A DNA stretch of 64,000 bases from CAWDMN01 sp963803155 (lineage in GTDB: Bacteria > Acidobacteriota > Terriglobia > Versatilivoradales > Versatilivoraceae): contig CAWDMN010000067.1 of NCBI GenBank assembly GCA_963803155.1, positions 19,544 to 83,543 on the forward strand, in the 5' to 3' direction. The notes beneath the pieces were generated by a model. It did no database searches. It saw nothing but the letters and a program-made list of their open reading frames with translations, and was not told the DNA's origin. Below are positions 25,769-34,754 of the stretch, piece after piece. How positions within the stretch are numbered: the first letter of the stretch is position 1; each line of letters starts with the position of its first letter. Made by a program: the position numbers and the translations under genes.

Positions 25769-25848
25769 CAGTCTTGCCGTAGCCGCGGAGGGCGGCGGCA
25801 AATCGAATGGATCTCAGCAAAGAGGAGTCAAGGCCCTCCCTAGAAAAT

Positions 25849-25962
25849 CCCCCTTTAAAGGGGGTGGCGTCCGCTTACGGGCGCCGGGGGATGTCAGACA
25901 TGCCGACAAGACATCCCCCTAGCGTCCGTCAGCTGACGGACGCCGTCCCCCTTCGAAGGGGG
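25849..25962. repeat. Four-hairpin GC-rich palindromic repeat element F
   Basis: Consecutive hairpins: CCCCCTTTAAAGGGGG (25849-25864); GGGGGATGTC ... GACATCCCCC (25886-25919); GCGTCCGTCAG/CTGACGGACGC (25922-25943); CCCCCTTCGAAGGGGG (25947-25962). The outer hairpins are near copies of each other, so the element is framed by CCCCCTT..AAGGGGG. The third hairpin shares its core TCCGTCAGCTGACGGA with repeat copy D. It lies between convergent-free genes, downstream of the SUMF1-fold gene, and could also end transcription. Confidence 0.7.
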
Positions 25963-25984
25963 AATAAATTTTCATTGTCTTGTT

Positions 25985-26012
25985 GAGCTATTCATGCCGG
26001 CATGAATAGCTC
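25985..26012. promoter_or_regulatory. Perfect 28-base palindrome upstream of the cupin gene
   Basis: GAGCTATTCATGCC is followed directly by its reverse complement GGCATGAATAGCTC, with no loop. It is 84 bases before the cupin ATG at 26097. A loopless perfect palindrome of this length suggests a dimeric regulator site or a cruciform-forming sequence; no T-run follows, so a terminator is less likely. Confidence 0.5.
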
Positions 26013-26096
26013 CCTGGAATATTGTTCACACTCGTCAAAAGGACTTTTCCTGCTGACTCGATAGATACGAGAAAAAAACGCGAGAAAGGAAGAGGC

Positions 26097-26450
26097 ATGA
26101 ATGATTTCCCTGATTTCATGAAGCATCCCCTCAATAAAATCCCAAGCGCCTCCCAATACACCAAAGAAATTGAAGGTTATGTCTTCGATGGCGCGGATGG
26201 GAGCCAAGTCACTTTCTGGAGATGCTTGACGGATCGTGTATCGCAAGAACACACGCATGAATTCGATGAATACCTGGCCGTGCTGCAAGGGCAATACACC
26301 CTGATCATTGGCCCGCAACGAATCCCTATTATCGTGGGACAAGAATATTTTATTCCCAAAGGAATGGCCCACGCGGGCGAGGGCTTGGCGGGGACACGCA
26401 CAGTTCATTGCTTTGGCGGCCAACGCATTCATAGAAAAAAGCAAGGCTGA
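26097..26450 (+). CDS. Small single-domain cupin protein
   Basis: 117 residues from the ATG at 26097, chosen for GAAAGGAAGAGG just upstream. Cupin motif 1 is SQEHTHEFDEYLAVLQGQYTLII and motif 2 is FIPKGMAHAGEGLAGTRTVHCFGG, with metal ligands His/His/Glu and His visible. Such cupins bind sugars, act as isomerases or dioxygenases, or serve as sensors; no specific reaction can be assigned. It is followed 84 bases later by a membrane-protein gene on the same strand and preceded by a perfect palindrome. Confidence 0.8.
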   Translation: MNDFPDFMKHPLNKIPSASQYTKEIEGYVFDGADGSQVTFWRCLTDRVSQEHTHEFDEYLAVLQGQYTLIIGPQRIPIIVGQEYFIPKGMAHAGEGLAGTRTVHCFGGQRIHRKKQG

Positions 26451-26534
26451 AAAGCTTCCAACCACCCAACTCCAGGCGGCCTCGCCGAGTTCAGCGCCTG
26501 TGCTGGAACATCAGGCTGCAAAAAAAGGATTACG

Positions 26535-27269
26535 ATGATGAACGATTTAAAAGTGCTTCGTTGGGCTGGCGCGCTTGGCGTGGCGGCATGTGTGTTGACC
26601 CTGATCGAATTCCCGCTTTGGATGATTGGCGGCGCGCCTCCTTCATTTTGGGACATCGCGGCTTTCAGCGAGTATGTAGCCAAGACTAACGTGTTTTATC
26701 TTCACCGAACGCTGCTCGATATGTTCATCTTCGTCTTTTTGATGGTATTCCTGGCGGGGTTTCGCCAGATGATTATTCAAAAGAGCCGTGAACATGAGTG
26801 GGCGGCCACATTGTTTTTTGGAATCGGTCTGGTATATAGCGCAATCACCCTCGTCAGCGACGCAATCACGGGTGGAGTGGGATTGGATACTATGGGAGGC
26901 AATCCCAACCTCACAGCCATCAGGGCACTAACCGAGGCGACTATTTTGATGTTTGGTTCCGTTGGGCTGATCTTAATTGGCTCTCTATTGGTCTTGGCGG
27001 GTTATTTGACGATAGCCACCGGTGTATTGCCCAAGTGGACAGGCTGGGTGGCCATCGTCACGGCCTTGCTCAATTTTGCGTTTGTTCCCTCCATGTACTT
27101 TGGCACTGATCCGAAAGGTTTCTATACAGCATCTGGTTGGGGTCCATCGGTTGGGGCGACTTTCCCGTTCTTGATCTGGATCTTGATCGCTAGCATCTCG
27201 ATGATCGTCAAGTCTACCCGGCACATCCACCAAGGGCCGCGCCACCGCAGAGAACCGCCAGGCAATTGA
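26535..27269 (+). CDS. Six-helix membrane protein (DUF4386-like)
   Basis: 244 residues. Six hydrophobic segments are visible: WAGALGVAACVLTLIEF, LDMFIFVFLMVFLAGF, TLFFGIGLVYSAITLV, MFGSVGLILIGSLLVLAGYL, GWVAIVTALLNFAFV and PFLIWILIASISMIV, then a short basic tail. The layout and the LPKWTGWVAIV motif resemble DUF4386-type uncharacterised membrane proteins. Start: AAAAAGGA 6 bases before ATGATG. No function is known. Confidence 0.65.
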   Translation: MMNDLKVLRWAGALGVAACVLTLIEFPLWMIGGAPPSFWDIAAFSEYVAKTNVFYLHRTLLDMFIFVFLMVFLAGFRQMIIQKSREHEWAATLFFGIGLVYSAITLVSDAITGGVGLDTMGGNPNLTAIRALTEATILMFGSVGLILIGSLLVLAGYLTIATGVLPKWTGWVAIVTALLNFAFVPSMYFGTDPKGFYTASGWGPSVGATFPFLIWILIASISMIVKSTRHIHQGPRHRREPPGN

Positions 27270-27311
27270 TTAGTCGTGACTACTCAGGCCCTGAGCTTTT
27301 CTCTTTCGCTT

Positions 27312-28529
27312 TCATAAGAGCTGTTTCCAGTTCAAAATCCGCTTTGCGTTATCTCGATACAGCGCTTTCAAAACAGGAGGTGGTAGTTCCAGTCCGTAGA
27401 GGCGCCACCAGACGCGGCCTGGCAGGAATTCATCCGCGGTCTCCAGCAGCCGCCACCAGCCTTGGTACATTTCCTTGGCATTCCCCATGTCGGTGCCAAA
27501 AAGCACGCGGTCCCGGTAGCGAGATAGAAACTTCGAGGCGGTCCGGGGTTCACGGCCGATTTCATAATCACGGGCCGAAATATCGAGGTACAAATTGGGA
27601 TAGCGGTCCATCACCTTCGAGAGCGAGGCAAGATCGTTCCCTTGGTTGCTGAGGTGGCATAAGATGAATTTGGTGTGTGGGTGCTTGGCCAGCATGCGGT
27701 CCCGCATGACAAGCAGTTCTTGATAGGAAGGGACATCCTTGCCATAAAGGTTGAAGTGCTGAAAATCAGCGGTCCGCTCCTGATTCGGCCCTAGCGGCTG
27801 CCAGCAGGAGGGGTGGTCGGCAATGTGCAGGTTCACCGGCAAGTTGAGTTCGGCGCACTTTTCCCAAAACAGATCCAGCCGAGGGTCGTCGGGGTGCAAG
27901 CGCTTGTCGCGCGGCAGCGGGCCCTCAGCTTTCTCACCGGTTTTGAGCGCCCCCATGCCGGTTTGCATCCCCCACCCTTTGTCGGAGAGCTCTCCCACGC
28001 CTCGCGCACCCATCCGGTAGCAGCGTTCGAGTTCAGCCGCGGCCCGCTGAGGGTAATCCTGCGATTCGATGTTTGTGGAATCCAGCGAACAAAAGAGGAT
28101 GAATCGATCAGGATAGGGTTTAAATAGCGCCGCTTCTCGATCAAACGCTTCCCCCACGGCTTCGATGAACACCACCGAAGTGGCGATGCCCACTTCGTCC
28201 ATGGTGCGCAACCATGCTTTGACGTCGTCCGCCGATTTAATGTTGTTCATCGAGGGATGGGTATGTATATCGATGACCGGAAATTTGGACTTCTCCACCT
28301 TGGTCTCCGGCACCACGAGCGAAGACTGAGGGGCATAGTCCTTCAACAGCACGGAATCCATCGGCCCCGATTCCACATAAACCCCATACTTCATGGTTTG
28401 CGGCTTATCTTGTTTTGGCGGCGCAGATCCAGATTCGGGAAGAGGGGCTCGGCGGCAACTCCCCAAAAAAAATAACACCATGAAAGAAAGGACCAAAATC
28501 AGTTTCCGCTTGCAGTTCCAGTGCTTCAT
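27312..28529 (-). CDS. Lipoprotein of the amidohydrolase_2 (TIM-barrel metal-dependent hydrolase) family
   Basis: 405 residues with GGGAGG before the ATG. A lipoprotein signal ends in the lipobox LGSC (Cys25). The amidohydrolase_2 barrel follows: VIDIHTHPSMNN (first metal His pair, about residue 88), NLPVNLHIADHPSCW, HTKFILCHLSNQGND, LYLDISARDYEIGR, RVLFGTDMGNAKEM (Asp at the barrel end). Family members are decarboxylases or lactone/amide hydrolases. As a lipoprotein it should act on the periplasmic side. It is the last gene of the minus-strand sugar cluster. Confidence 0.85.
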   Translation of the reverse strand: MKHWNCKRKLILVLSFMVLFFLGSCRRAPLPESGSAPPKQDKPQTMKYGVYVESGPMDSVLLKDYAPQSSLVVPETKVEKSKFPVIDIHTHPSMNNIKSADDVKAWLRTMDEVGIATSVVFIEAVGEAFDREAALFKPYPDRFILFCSLDSTNIESQDYPQRAAAELERCYRMGARGVGELSDKGWGMQTGMGALKTGEKAEGPLPRDKRLHPDDPRLDLFWEKCAELNLPVNLHIADHPSCWQPLGPNQERTADFQHFNLYGKDVPSYQELLVMRDRMLAKHPHTKFILCHLSNQGNDLASLSKVMDRYPNLYLDISARDYEIGREPRTASKFLSRYRDRVLFGTDMGNAKEMYQGWWRLLETADEFLPGRVWWRLYGLELPPPVLKALYRDNAKRILNWKQLL

Positions 28530-28719
28530 TTTACCTCCCTAGAAAATCTCTGATGTAGGGCGTTTTTATAAAACGCCGCCCGGTGGCTCTGCCGCTAAGA
28601 GGCGTTTGGCACAAACGCCCTACAATCTTGGTTAACTATTTTCATCCCCCGCAGCGCCGAAATGTCACAAAGAGAACATCTCAAAAAATCGCCTCAATAG
28701 GCCGAATTGGAAATTATCG

Positions 28720-28817
28720 CGGGGAGCGCGAGGCTCCCGCCGAGCCAGTCTTTGAGCAAGTTGGCCAAGGGGCTCGCCAGACGAAGTCCGCCTTGGCGGC
28801 AGGCTCGCCCTCCCGCT
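28720..28817. repeat. Dispersed GAGGCTCCCGCCGAGCC repeat, copy 2
   Basis: Starts GCGGGGAGCGCGAGGCTCCC and ends GCAGGCTCGCCCTCCCGC, with GACGAAGTCCGCCTTGGCGG inside. It matches 3761-3840 and, reversed, 40922-41017. Just upstream (about 28556-28624) is another hairpin repeat, TAGGGCGTTTTTATAAAACG...GGCGTTTGGCACAAACGCCC. Together they fill the 363-base gap. Confidence 0.7.
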
Positions 28818-28892
28818 TGGTCATTTTCATCCTCTTGTTGTGACAGCCGCACGGGCAAGAACGAATGGAGAAAACCTCTCAGGCAATGCTCT

Positions 28893-30236
28893 TCAGGCCA
28901 TCCTGAAAAGCAGCACCCAATCCGGCTCCCGCGCGGCATTCAGCCCCGGCGCCGTAAACACTCCGATCTTGTTATCCGATTTTTGACTGTCGGCCTTTTT
29001 AAGAACCGCATTGGTCGGGTCGAACCAGAAGGCTTGAACTGGCTTTGAAAACTTGCCAAGGTCGATTTTGATGGTTTGCGGGCCAGGCAGGTAGACTAAT
29101 CCGCAACTGCCATCTTCCGCCAAGGCAGCCGTAATGTAATCCGCTTCTTTCCATTGGCCATGCCCATCCGTCACAAATTGATGTTTCAAATCAGGAATCA
29201 GATTCCACCATTCAAAAGTTTTCAGCAGTTTTAAGATATTAGGAGCTTCCCGGCTGGAGCGGACCTGCAAGGTTGTGCGCCAGTTTTCCTCCCAGCGCCA
29301 AAGCCGCGAACCGGCGCAATAACCACAAGCGCCCGACAGCACCGCCCACCAGGCATTGCGGCGGATGCGGTAAGGATTCCAGAGGTCCCCTTTTTTAGCG
29401 TCTGGAAGACGCTCGATATCGTTGGGCTCATCCTCATAACCTGTCTCCCCTAAGATCACCGGCAGCACCGGGTTTGTGCGCTGATACTCGGGCAGGATGT
29501 GAAGATAGGATGCGCCATAGGTGTATCCCAAATCGACGCTCAGCCAGGAATCCTGGTGATAAAAAGCAGCGCTTGCAAATTCAGGGTGGTTATGAACCGT
29601 ATGCAGCTGGTACGGCGCAGCCGCGCTGATTTCCCGAGCCAGGGTTCGCGTGCACTCCGCGAGATTCACGTCCGGATTCCGGTCGCCGGCATGCATCCAC
29701 ATCCAATTCTTGAACCGGGCAAACCGCTTGCCTAGGAAGGCTCCATAGATTCTGGCGTTATCCGGCCTGACGTGATGGATCCAACGCCCTTCGCCATATC
29801 CATACCAAAGATTCGACACAATGAGGAAAAATCCACGCTTTTCCGCCTCCTGCATGACCTGCTCGGCATATTTCCAGTAGGCTTCGTTCGGACGGGTAAT
29901 GTCGGTATCGGTCTCAAATGCCGCGTTCCCATGAGCGTCGATCGAAGGAATCTTGCTGTCATCCAGCAGCTCGAGAAAAAGCGTATTGAATCCTTTGTCG
30001 CGCCGGTCATCCATCACATAGCGCACATCTTCGATCTTGAGCTTTTGCAGGAACCATGGCGTATCCCCCATGATAAAGAAAGGTTTGCCTTGGGCATCCA
30101 CCAGAAACCGCCGATTCTGGCTGAGCTGGAGCTGCGGAGCACCACCTCGGGAACTTGCCGTCAATACTTGGGTGCCGCCATATCCTGCAAAAATTAACGA
30201 TGATAAACCAGCACGAACAAACATTCTTCGTTGCAT
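28893..30236 (-). CDS. DUF4038/GH140-like (apiosidase-type) glycoside hydrolase
   Basis: 447 residues from the ATG at 30236 (GGGAG 5 bases upstream). An N-terminal export signal MQRRMFVRAGLSSLIFAG is followed by an apiosidase-like TIM barrel: NRRFLVDAQGKPFFIMGDTPWFLQKL, KGFNTLFLELLDD, YWKYAEQVMQEAEKRGFFLIVSNLWYGYG, LPVILGETGYEDEPND (candidate catalytic Glu), NAWWAVLSGACGYCAGSRLWRW. The C-terminal beta domain ends LVYLPGPQTIKIDLGKFSKPVQAFWFDPTNA. Family GH140 cleaves apiose side chains of rhamnogalacturonan II; related DUF4038 proteins have other glycosidase specificities. It fits the surrounding sugar-catabolism genes. Confidence 0.85.
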   Translation of the reverse strand: MQRRMFVRAGLSSLIFAGYGGTQVLTASSRGGAPQLQLSQNRRFLVDAQGKPFFIMGDTPWFLQKLKIEDVRYVMDDRRDKGFNTLFLELLDDSKIPSIDAHGNAAFETDTDITRPNEAYWKYAEQVMQEAEKRGFFLIVSNLWYGYGEGRWIHHVRPDNARIYGAFLGKRFARFKNWMWMHAGDRNPDVNLAECTRTLAREISAAAPYQLHTVHNHPEFASAAFYHQDSWLSVDLGYTYGASYLHILPEYQRTNPVLPVILGETGYEDEPNDIERLPDAKKGDLWNPYRIRRNAWWAVLSGACGYCAGSRLWRWEENWRTTLQVRSSREAPNILKLLKTFEWWNLIPDLKHQFVTDGHGQWKEADYITAALAEDGSCGLVYLPGPQTIKIDLGKFSKPVQAFWFDPTNAVLKKADSQKSDNKIGVFTAPGLNAAREPDWVLLFRMA

Positions 30237-30674
30237 AAAAGCTCCCAATGAAAATCAGCGGTATGTGACAAGTGACGAGTTTCAGGGTGGAAAGTCCGCG
30301 ACGCCGATTATCGTTGTTTCGTTGAGCTTGCCGGACTGGCAGTGGCAGCTCCTTTGAAAATCTCAGGTTGGAGGGCGGAAGCCCCCCGACGCCCCTATGC
30401 CCAACTGGCATCGCCTTCGGGCTCGCGGGGTGACGGCGGTCACGCGCTCGCCCCTCCATCAAACTATTTTCATACAGCGTGGCGCCGCAGAGCGGCATGA
30501 AAAACTCCTTTGAATATAGCTTCTCATGGAGGGGGAAGGTTCCCATTCCACAGGTTGGTGGATTTTCAACCCGCTCTTGGAATGCTCAGCTTTCGAAGAG
30601 CGCCGTGAGGGCACGGCGTCTCCATCCACCCATTTTTATTCCAGAAGCGGCTGTATTTGTGAGCCGGATGCCCT
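30237..30674. other. Intergenic region, 438 bases, hairpin-rich
   Basis: No gene seen. It contains GGTGACGGCGGTCACGCGCTCG near 30439, a word that recurs reversed or modified near 31652 and 46303, and the inverted words TTGGAGGGCG / CGCCCCTCCA (about 30369 and 30449). Otherwise unremarkable. Confidence 0.4.
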
Positions 30675-31532
30675 TTATGCAGGGAAGGAGCGCAATTCAA
30701 CCTGCTCTTTCATGAAGCGCAATCCATCCGTGACCAGTTGCCGCTCCGTGTCGTACATTCGCCGCCAGATGCGGACCGTGGGGACCAGCTTTTCCAGCAA
30801 CAACCCAAAAGCTTCGATAACCAACAATCGATCATAGCCTATCGCGGCCAGGGCATCAAAGGTTTCGTCCCAGCGGACATTTCCCGAGCCGGGCGTGCTG
30901 CGGTCATTTTCAGAGATATGCACATGTTGCAGATAACCGCGCAGAGAGCGGATCGCTTCCGCGGGATTCTTTTCCTCGATGTGGGAATGGAATGAATCCA
31001 ACATGGCGCGGCAACGGGGATGATCCACCGCTCGGCAAAACCTTGCCAGATCGGCCGCCGTGTTCAGGAAATAGCACTCGAACCGGTTCAGAGGTTCCAG
31101 GGCCAGCGTCACCTGGCAGATTTCGGCATATTCGGACACTTTTCGCGTCCCCTCCACTCCCCATTTCCATTCGCTGGCGGAAGGGCCGGCTCCGCTGAAG
31201 ACACCCAGGGCGGAATGAAAGGGGCCGACCAGCGAGCTGCAGCCCGCGGCCTGGGCGCATTCCAAAGCCCGTTTGTTATTTTCTATTCCCAGCGCTCGAA
31301 CCGAAGGATCCGGACTGATTGGATTATCGGCAGCGCCGCGGACGGTCACGGCGGTGCGGGCGAGTCCGGCGTTGTCTAAGTGCTTCCCCCAAGCCGCATA
31401 TTTAGGCTGATCCAGCTCAAACAGGGGGAGCTCTACCGCATCATAACCGATGGATTTGATCTCATCTAGCAGGGGCAACAACTCGTCATTTAATGTGTCA
31501 GCCCAAAGGAGCAGATTAATTCCGTATTGCAT
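30675..31532 (-). CDS. TIM-barrel sugar epimerase/isomerase (D-psicose 3-epimerase-like)
   Basis: 285 residues from the ATG at 31532, with AGGGAG 6 bases upstream. AP_endonuc_2-type barrel: MQYGINLLLWADTLNDELLPLLDEIKSIGYDAVELPLF. The metal-binding set is visible: LALEPLNRFECY (Glu), AMLDSFHSHIEEKN (Asp, His), LQHVHISENDRSTPG (His), LVIEAFG (Glu). This matches the tagatose/psicose 3-epimerase group. Clustered Gfo/Idh genes suggest it handles keto-sugar intermediates (inference). Confidence 0.87.
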   Translation of the reverse strand: MQYGINLLLWADTLNDELLPLLDEIKSIGYDAVELPLFELDQPKYAAWGKHLDNAGLARTAVTVRGAADNPISPDPSVRALGIENNKRALECAQAAGCSSLVGPFHSALGVFSGAGPSASEWKWGVEGTRKVSEYAEICQVTLALEPLNRFECYFLNTAADLARFCRAVDHPRCRAMLDSFHSHIEEKNPAEAIRSLRGYLQHVHISENDRSTPGSGNVRWDETFDALAAIGYDRLLVIEAFGLLLEKLVPTVRIWRRMYDTERQLVTDGLRFMKEQVELRSFPA

Positions 31533-31767
31533 GTTTATCTCCCTGCGCAAAATTTGGAGTCATTCATCCAATCATTCTAGCTGCAACAAAAACCTGTAAC
31601 GAAGAATTGTCATAGTGAGGGGATGACAATCCACATTATGAGACAGGGACGGCGCGTGACCGCCATCACCGCCGAACCGTCCGTCGATGCCAACGCAGAT
31701 GGCGGTTTCGGCGAAACGCCCTACCTTATGGTTTCCATATACAAAGATTTTCAGCGAGGGTAGGGTA

Positions 31768-32919
31768 TTAGCTGTTTTGAATTTCAACCCAGCTTCCTTC
31801 CCTGGCACTCTTCAACACGGCATCACAGACCTTCTGGGTTTCCAATGCGTCGCGGAAAGTCGGAGAACAGGCCACCCCTTTTTCAAGTGCTGCCAGAAAG
31901 TCCGCGAGTTGATGCACAAAGGAATGTTCATAGCCAATTTGCAAACCCGGCACCCACCAGCGATCCATGTAGGGGTGCGAGCCGCCATGATCCGTCACAT
32001 GGATGGAGCGCCAACCTCGCAGTTTTCCTTCGTCGCGGTGATCGAAATATTCCAGCCGATGCAAGTCGTGCAGGTCCCAGCGGAGAGAAGCATCCCGGCC
32101 ATTCATCTCGAGCGTGTAGAGGGCCTTGTGCCCACGGGCATAACGGGTCGCTTCAAATATTCCCAAAGAGCCATTTTGGAAACGGCACAGGAAGGCGCAA
32201 GCATCGTCGATCCCAACTGGCTGGAGCGTGCCGCTCTCGGCATGTTTGCGTTCTTTTACAAAAGTCTCCGTCATGGCGCTGACGCGGCTGATGGAACCGT
32301 TCAACCAGAGCGCAGTATCGATGCAATGAGCCAACAAATCTCCCGTCACCCCTGAACCGGCTGAGTGCACGTCCAGCCGCCAGGTGCCATCCCCTCCCTG
32401 GGGCACGTCGGGAGAAATAGTCCAGTCTTGCAGGAAATTGGCGCGGTAATGATAAATTTGCGGCCCTAGTCTGCCTTCTTCAACGAGGGCTTTGGCCAGG
32501 GAAACCGCGGGGATCCGCCGATAATTATACGACACCAGGTTGGGGACCTTTGCCTTTTCCACCGCCGCCACCATCTCTTCCCCTTCAACGGCATTCAGGG
32601 CCAGCGGTTTTTCACACAGAATCATTTTGCCGTTTTCGGCAGCTGCCAGTGCGATTTCCTTGTGCAGATGGTTGGGAACGCAAATCTCCACGGCATCAAT
32701 GTCAGCTCGTTCCACCAGCCGGCGCCAGTCGGTTTCAAAAGACTCATATCCCCATTGATTGGCAAAATTCCTGGCAGTGGTTTCATTGTGGTCGCATACC
32801 GCTTTTAAACATGGCTGAAACGCCAATTCAGGGAAGAAGTCTTTGACGCGTTTATGGGCATTGGTGTGGGCCCTTCCCATAAAACCACACCCAATCAGAC
32901 CGATATTCAGTTTGGGCAT
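31768..32919 (-). CDS. Cytoplasmic Gfo/Idh/MocA-family dehydrogenase
   Basis: 383 residues from the ATG at 32919 (AAAGGA upstream); no export signal. Rossmann motif LNIGLIGCGFMGRAHTNAH, EKP motif MILCEKPLALNAVEGEEM, and C-terminal domain with DVHSAGSGVTGDLLAHCIDTALWLNG (catalytic His region). The family includes myo-inositol 2-dehydrogenase and related cyclitol or glycoside dehydrogenases. The MGRAH and GDLLAHCIDTA motifs place it with the inositol/levoglucosan-type branch. It is 235 bases upstream of the epimerase in the same direction. Confidence 0.9.
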   Translation of the reverse strand: MPKLNIGLIGCGFMGRAHTNAHKRVKDFFPELAFQPCLKAVCDHNETTARNFANQWGYESFETDWRRLVERADIDAVEICVPNHLHKEIALAAAENGKMILCEKPLALNAVEGEEMVAAVEKAKVPNLVSYNYRRIPAVSLAKALVEEGRLGPQIYHYRANFLQDWTISPDVPQGGDGTWRLDVHSAGSGVTGDLLAHCIDTALWLNGSISRVSAMTETFVKERKHAESGTLQPVGIDDACAFLCRFQNGSLGIFEATRYARGHKALYTLEMNGRDASLRWDLHDLHRLEYFDHRDEGKLRGWRSIHVTDHGGSHPYMDRWWVPGLQIGYEHSFVHQLADFLAALEKGVACSPTFRDALETQKVCDAVLKSAREGSWVEIQNS

Positions 32920-33279
32920 CTTTTTATCCTTTCTGGTGATTAATGGCTGACTCCCATTCATCTGAATGGAAAGAAAGGGAGCTCACGCAAGGGCCGCACG
33001 CGGTGATCGCTTGCTGGCGCTTCGCGCTGTAAAATTAAAATATGTTCCGGCTCTTTCAAAACACTGAGGAGCCGCCCACGACGGCGTGGCCGTGACAACA
33101 AGATGAAGAAAACGAATTTATTCTTCCAGCTATGTTCGGGGTCGGTATCGGCATCGACAAGAGGGCTCTGCTTGTTTCTGCTAGAAACTTGATGCTGATT
33201 CGATGCCGATACCGATCCCGAAATAACAAATACCTCCTATCAAAATCTTACAAGGATTTCCCAGTGAGTACAGCCAATG
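32920..33279. other. Intergenic region with 23-base inverted repeat and a dispersed repeat word
   Basis: 33135-33157 (TTCGGGGTCGGTATCGGCAT...) is the inverse of 33200-33222 with one mismatch, loop 42 bases. 33003-33029 carries GTGATCGCTTGCTGGCGCTTCGCGCTG, shortened here to the core GCTGGCGCTTCGCGCTG; a sister copy is at 36141-36167. No gene seen. Confidence 0.55.
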
Positions 33280-34332
33280 TTACCCCTCCCGCCAGCCATA
33301 GGCCTCCCGCACCCGCAGCATGGCCCGTAGAATCCCGTTCCAGGTCTCGGGTTTCATCATGGTTTCATTGGGGAACATACAGCCGTCCCAGCAGAGGTGC
33401 CGGATTCGTTTTGTCAGAACCTTATCATCCCCGCGCAGCCAATATCCGGCGCAGCGCGTGATATCCAGCTTGCCATTGGGATCGTCTGGCAGGCAATGGC
33501 GGCCCGTTTTGTCATGGGATCCGGATCCTTTGACGGTGGCATCGTTTTGGGCGATATGCAAATCGATCGTCCAGGGGCGAAGCGCTCCGCAGAGTTTCCG
33601 ATAGGCTTGGTAGAATTCCGCGCTTTTCCAATCGATATCTTCCGGGACCAACGCGTCTTCCGGCGCATTGGTCCCGAGCAAATATAAAAGGGTATGCGCC
33701 ATGTCGGCCTGGAATCCAAGGGTATCGGCCCGATCAACCATTTCCAGCAACTGCACCATCCTCTTCCAGCTATGCATCCCGCCCCAGCAAATCTCACCCT
33801 CCGCGGCGAGCCGTTCTCCGTAATCACGGGCGATGCCGCACGCTTCGCGGAACGTTTGGGCTATTCGTTTCTGGTTGCCCTCCGGGTCCAGAGCCCAGGC
33901 AGCCGGACCGACAGAAGAATCAATGCGGACTACGCCATGCGGCCGGATCCCCAACTCCCGCAACCGCCGGGCAATTCGGCAAGCCTTGGACACTTGGACC
34001 AAAAATCGTTTCCGCTCTTCTTCATTCCCCATGGCCGATCCGCCGCCGGTCGGTTGCCAGACTGGGGCTACCACCGAACCAATTTCCAAATTTCGGGATT
34101 GGACGGAGCTCGCCAGACGCTTCAGATCCTCGTCGGTGGAATCGATGTTGCAGTGCGGATCGAATAAAAACAGATCCACCCCGTCGAATTTGACCCCCTC
34201 CACTTCTGCCGCCGCCGTTAGGTCCAGCATGGTTTCCAAGGAGAGACAGGGCTCGACTCCATCCCCTTTGCCGACCACTCCCGGCCAGGTGGCATTATGA
34301 AGTTTTGGAAAATTGTTGAACTGTTCGCGCAT
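33280..34332 (-). CDS. TIM-barrel sugar phosphate isomerase/epimerase-like protein
   Basis: 350 residues from the ATG at 34332 (AAAGGA upstream). AP_endonuc_2-like barrel, with VEGVKFDGVDLFLFDPHCN, EIGSVVAPVWQPTGGG, AEGEICWGGMHSWKRMVQLLEMV, LGFQADMAHTLLYLLGTN and WTIDLHIAQNDATVKGSGSHDKTGRHCLPDDPNGKLD. The HDKTGRHC..DDPNGKLD end is characteristic of the DUF/TIM proteins that accompany Gfo/Idh genes in Planctomycetota, Verrucomicrobiota and Acidobacteriota. Likely acts on keto- or phospho-sugars; the exact reaction is unknown. Confidence 0.82.
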   Translation of the reverse strand: MREQFNNFPKLHNATWPGVVGKGDGVEPCLSLETMLDLTAAAEVEGVKFDGVDLFLFDPHCNIDSTDEDLKRLASSVQSRNLEIGSVVAPVWQPTGGGSAMGNEEERKRFLVQVSKACRIARRLRELGIRPHGVVRIDSSVGPAAWALDPEGNQKRIAQTFREACGIARDYGERLAAEGEICWGGMHSWKRMVQLLEMVDRADTLGFQADMAHTLLYLLGTNAPEDALVPEDIDWKSAEFYQAYRKLCGALRPWTIDLHIAQNDATVKGSGSHDKTGRHCLPDDPNGKLDITRCAGYWLRGDDKVLTKRIRHLCWDGCMFPNETMMKPETWNGILRAMLRVREAYGWREG

Positions 34333-34370
34333 GGTTTGTCCTTTCATTGCCGGGCAGGAGAATATGCCCG

Positions 34371-34709
34371 CAATCCCCTAAAAATCCCCCCAACGGGGGG
34401 TGGACATCCACCGCCGCGGATGGACGGGTGGGTCCCTTTTTTTTGAAAAGCCTTCCCGACTCTAAACCCACCTCTGGACTGCGTCTGGCCTCGGGGTTTC
34501 AACATTTTTACCGCGAAGCGGTAATAGATACTGGCTTGGGGCAAGAGCGCGATTGGTGTGCTCTTGCCCCAAGTAGATTAAATCTGAAATCTGGCGCACT
34601 CCAAAAGAGGGCAGGAAGGGGAGGGGTGATCTCCCGCACCCGCCCGGGTGCCACCCGAGGATAAAACCATAGGAAACCCAGGGTGCGCGACACAAAACGT
34701 CGCGAACCC
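34371..34709. repeat. Hairpin cluster C, diverged relative of elements A and B
   Basis: The motif TACCGC-GAA-GCGGTA (34509-34523) then TAGATACTGG then a 14-bp perfect hairpin CTTGGGGCAAGAGC / GCTCTTGCCCCAAG (34535-34573, 11-base loop) repeats the order seen in A (TTTACCC..GGGTAAA, AGATATTAGC, 20-bp stem). A further hairpin GGGTGCGCGAC/GTCGCGAACCC lies at 34681-34709, and CCCCCC..GGGGGG at about 34387. No coding potential in the 422-base gap. Confidence 0.55.
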
Positions 34710-34754
34710 TAGCCTAAGTTCTCCAACCGCTTCGCGGTAGCTGACAATAATATG

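Noticed and set aside
25849..25962. Simple Rho-independent terminator for the SUMF1-fold gene
   Set aside because: Four successive hairpins with no T-run after the last stem, and a shared core with another repeat family, indicate a repeat element; termination could be a side effect.
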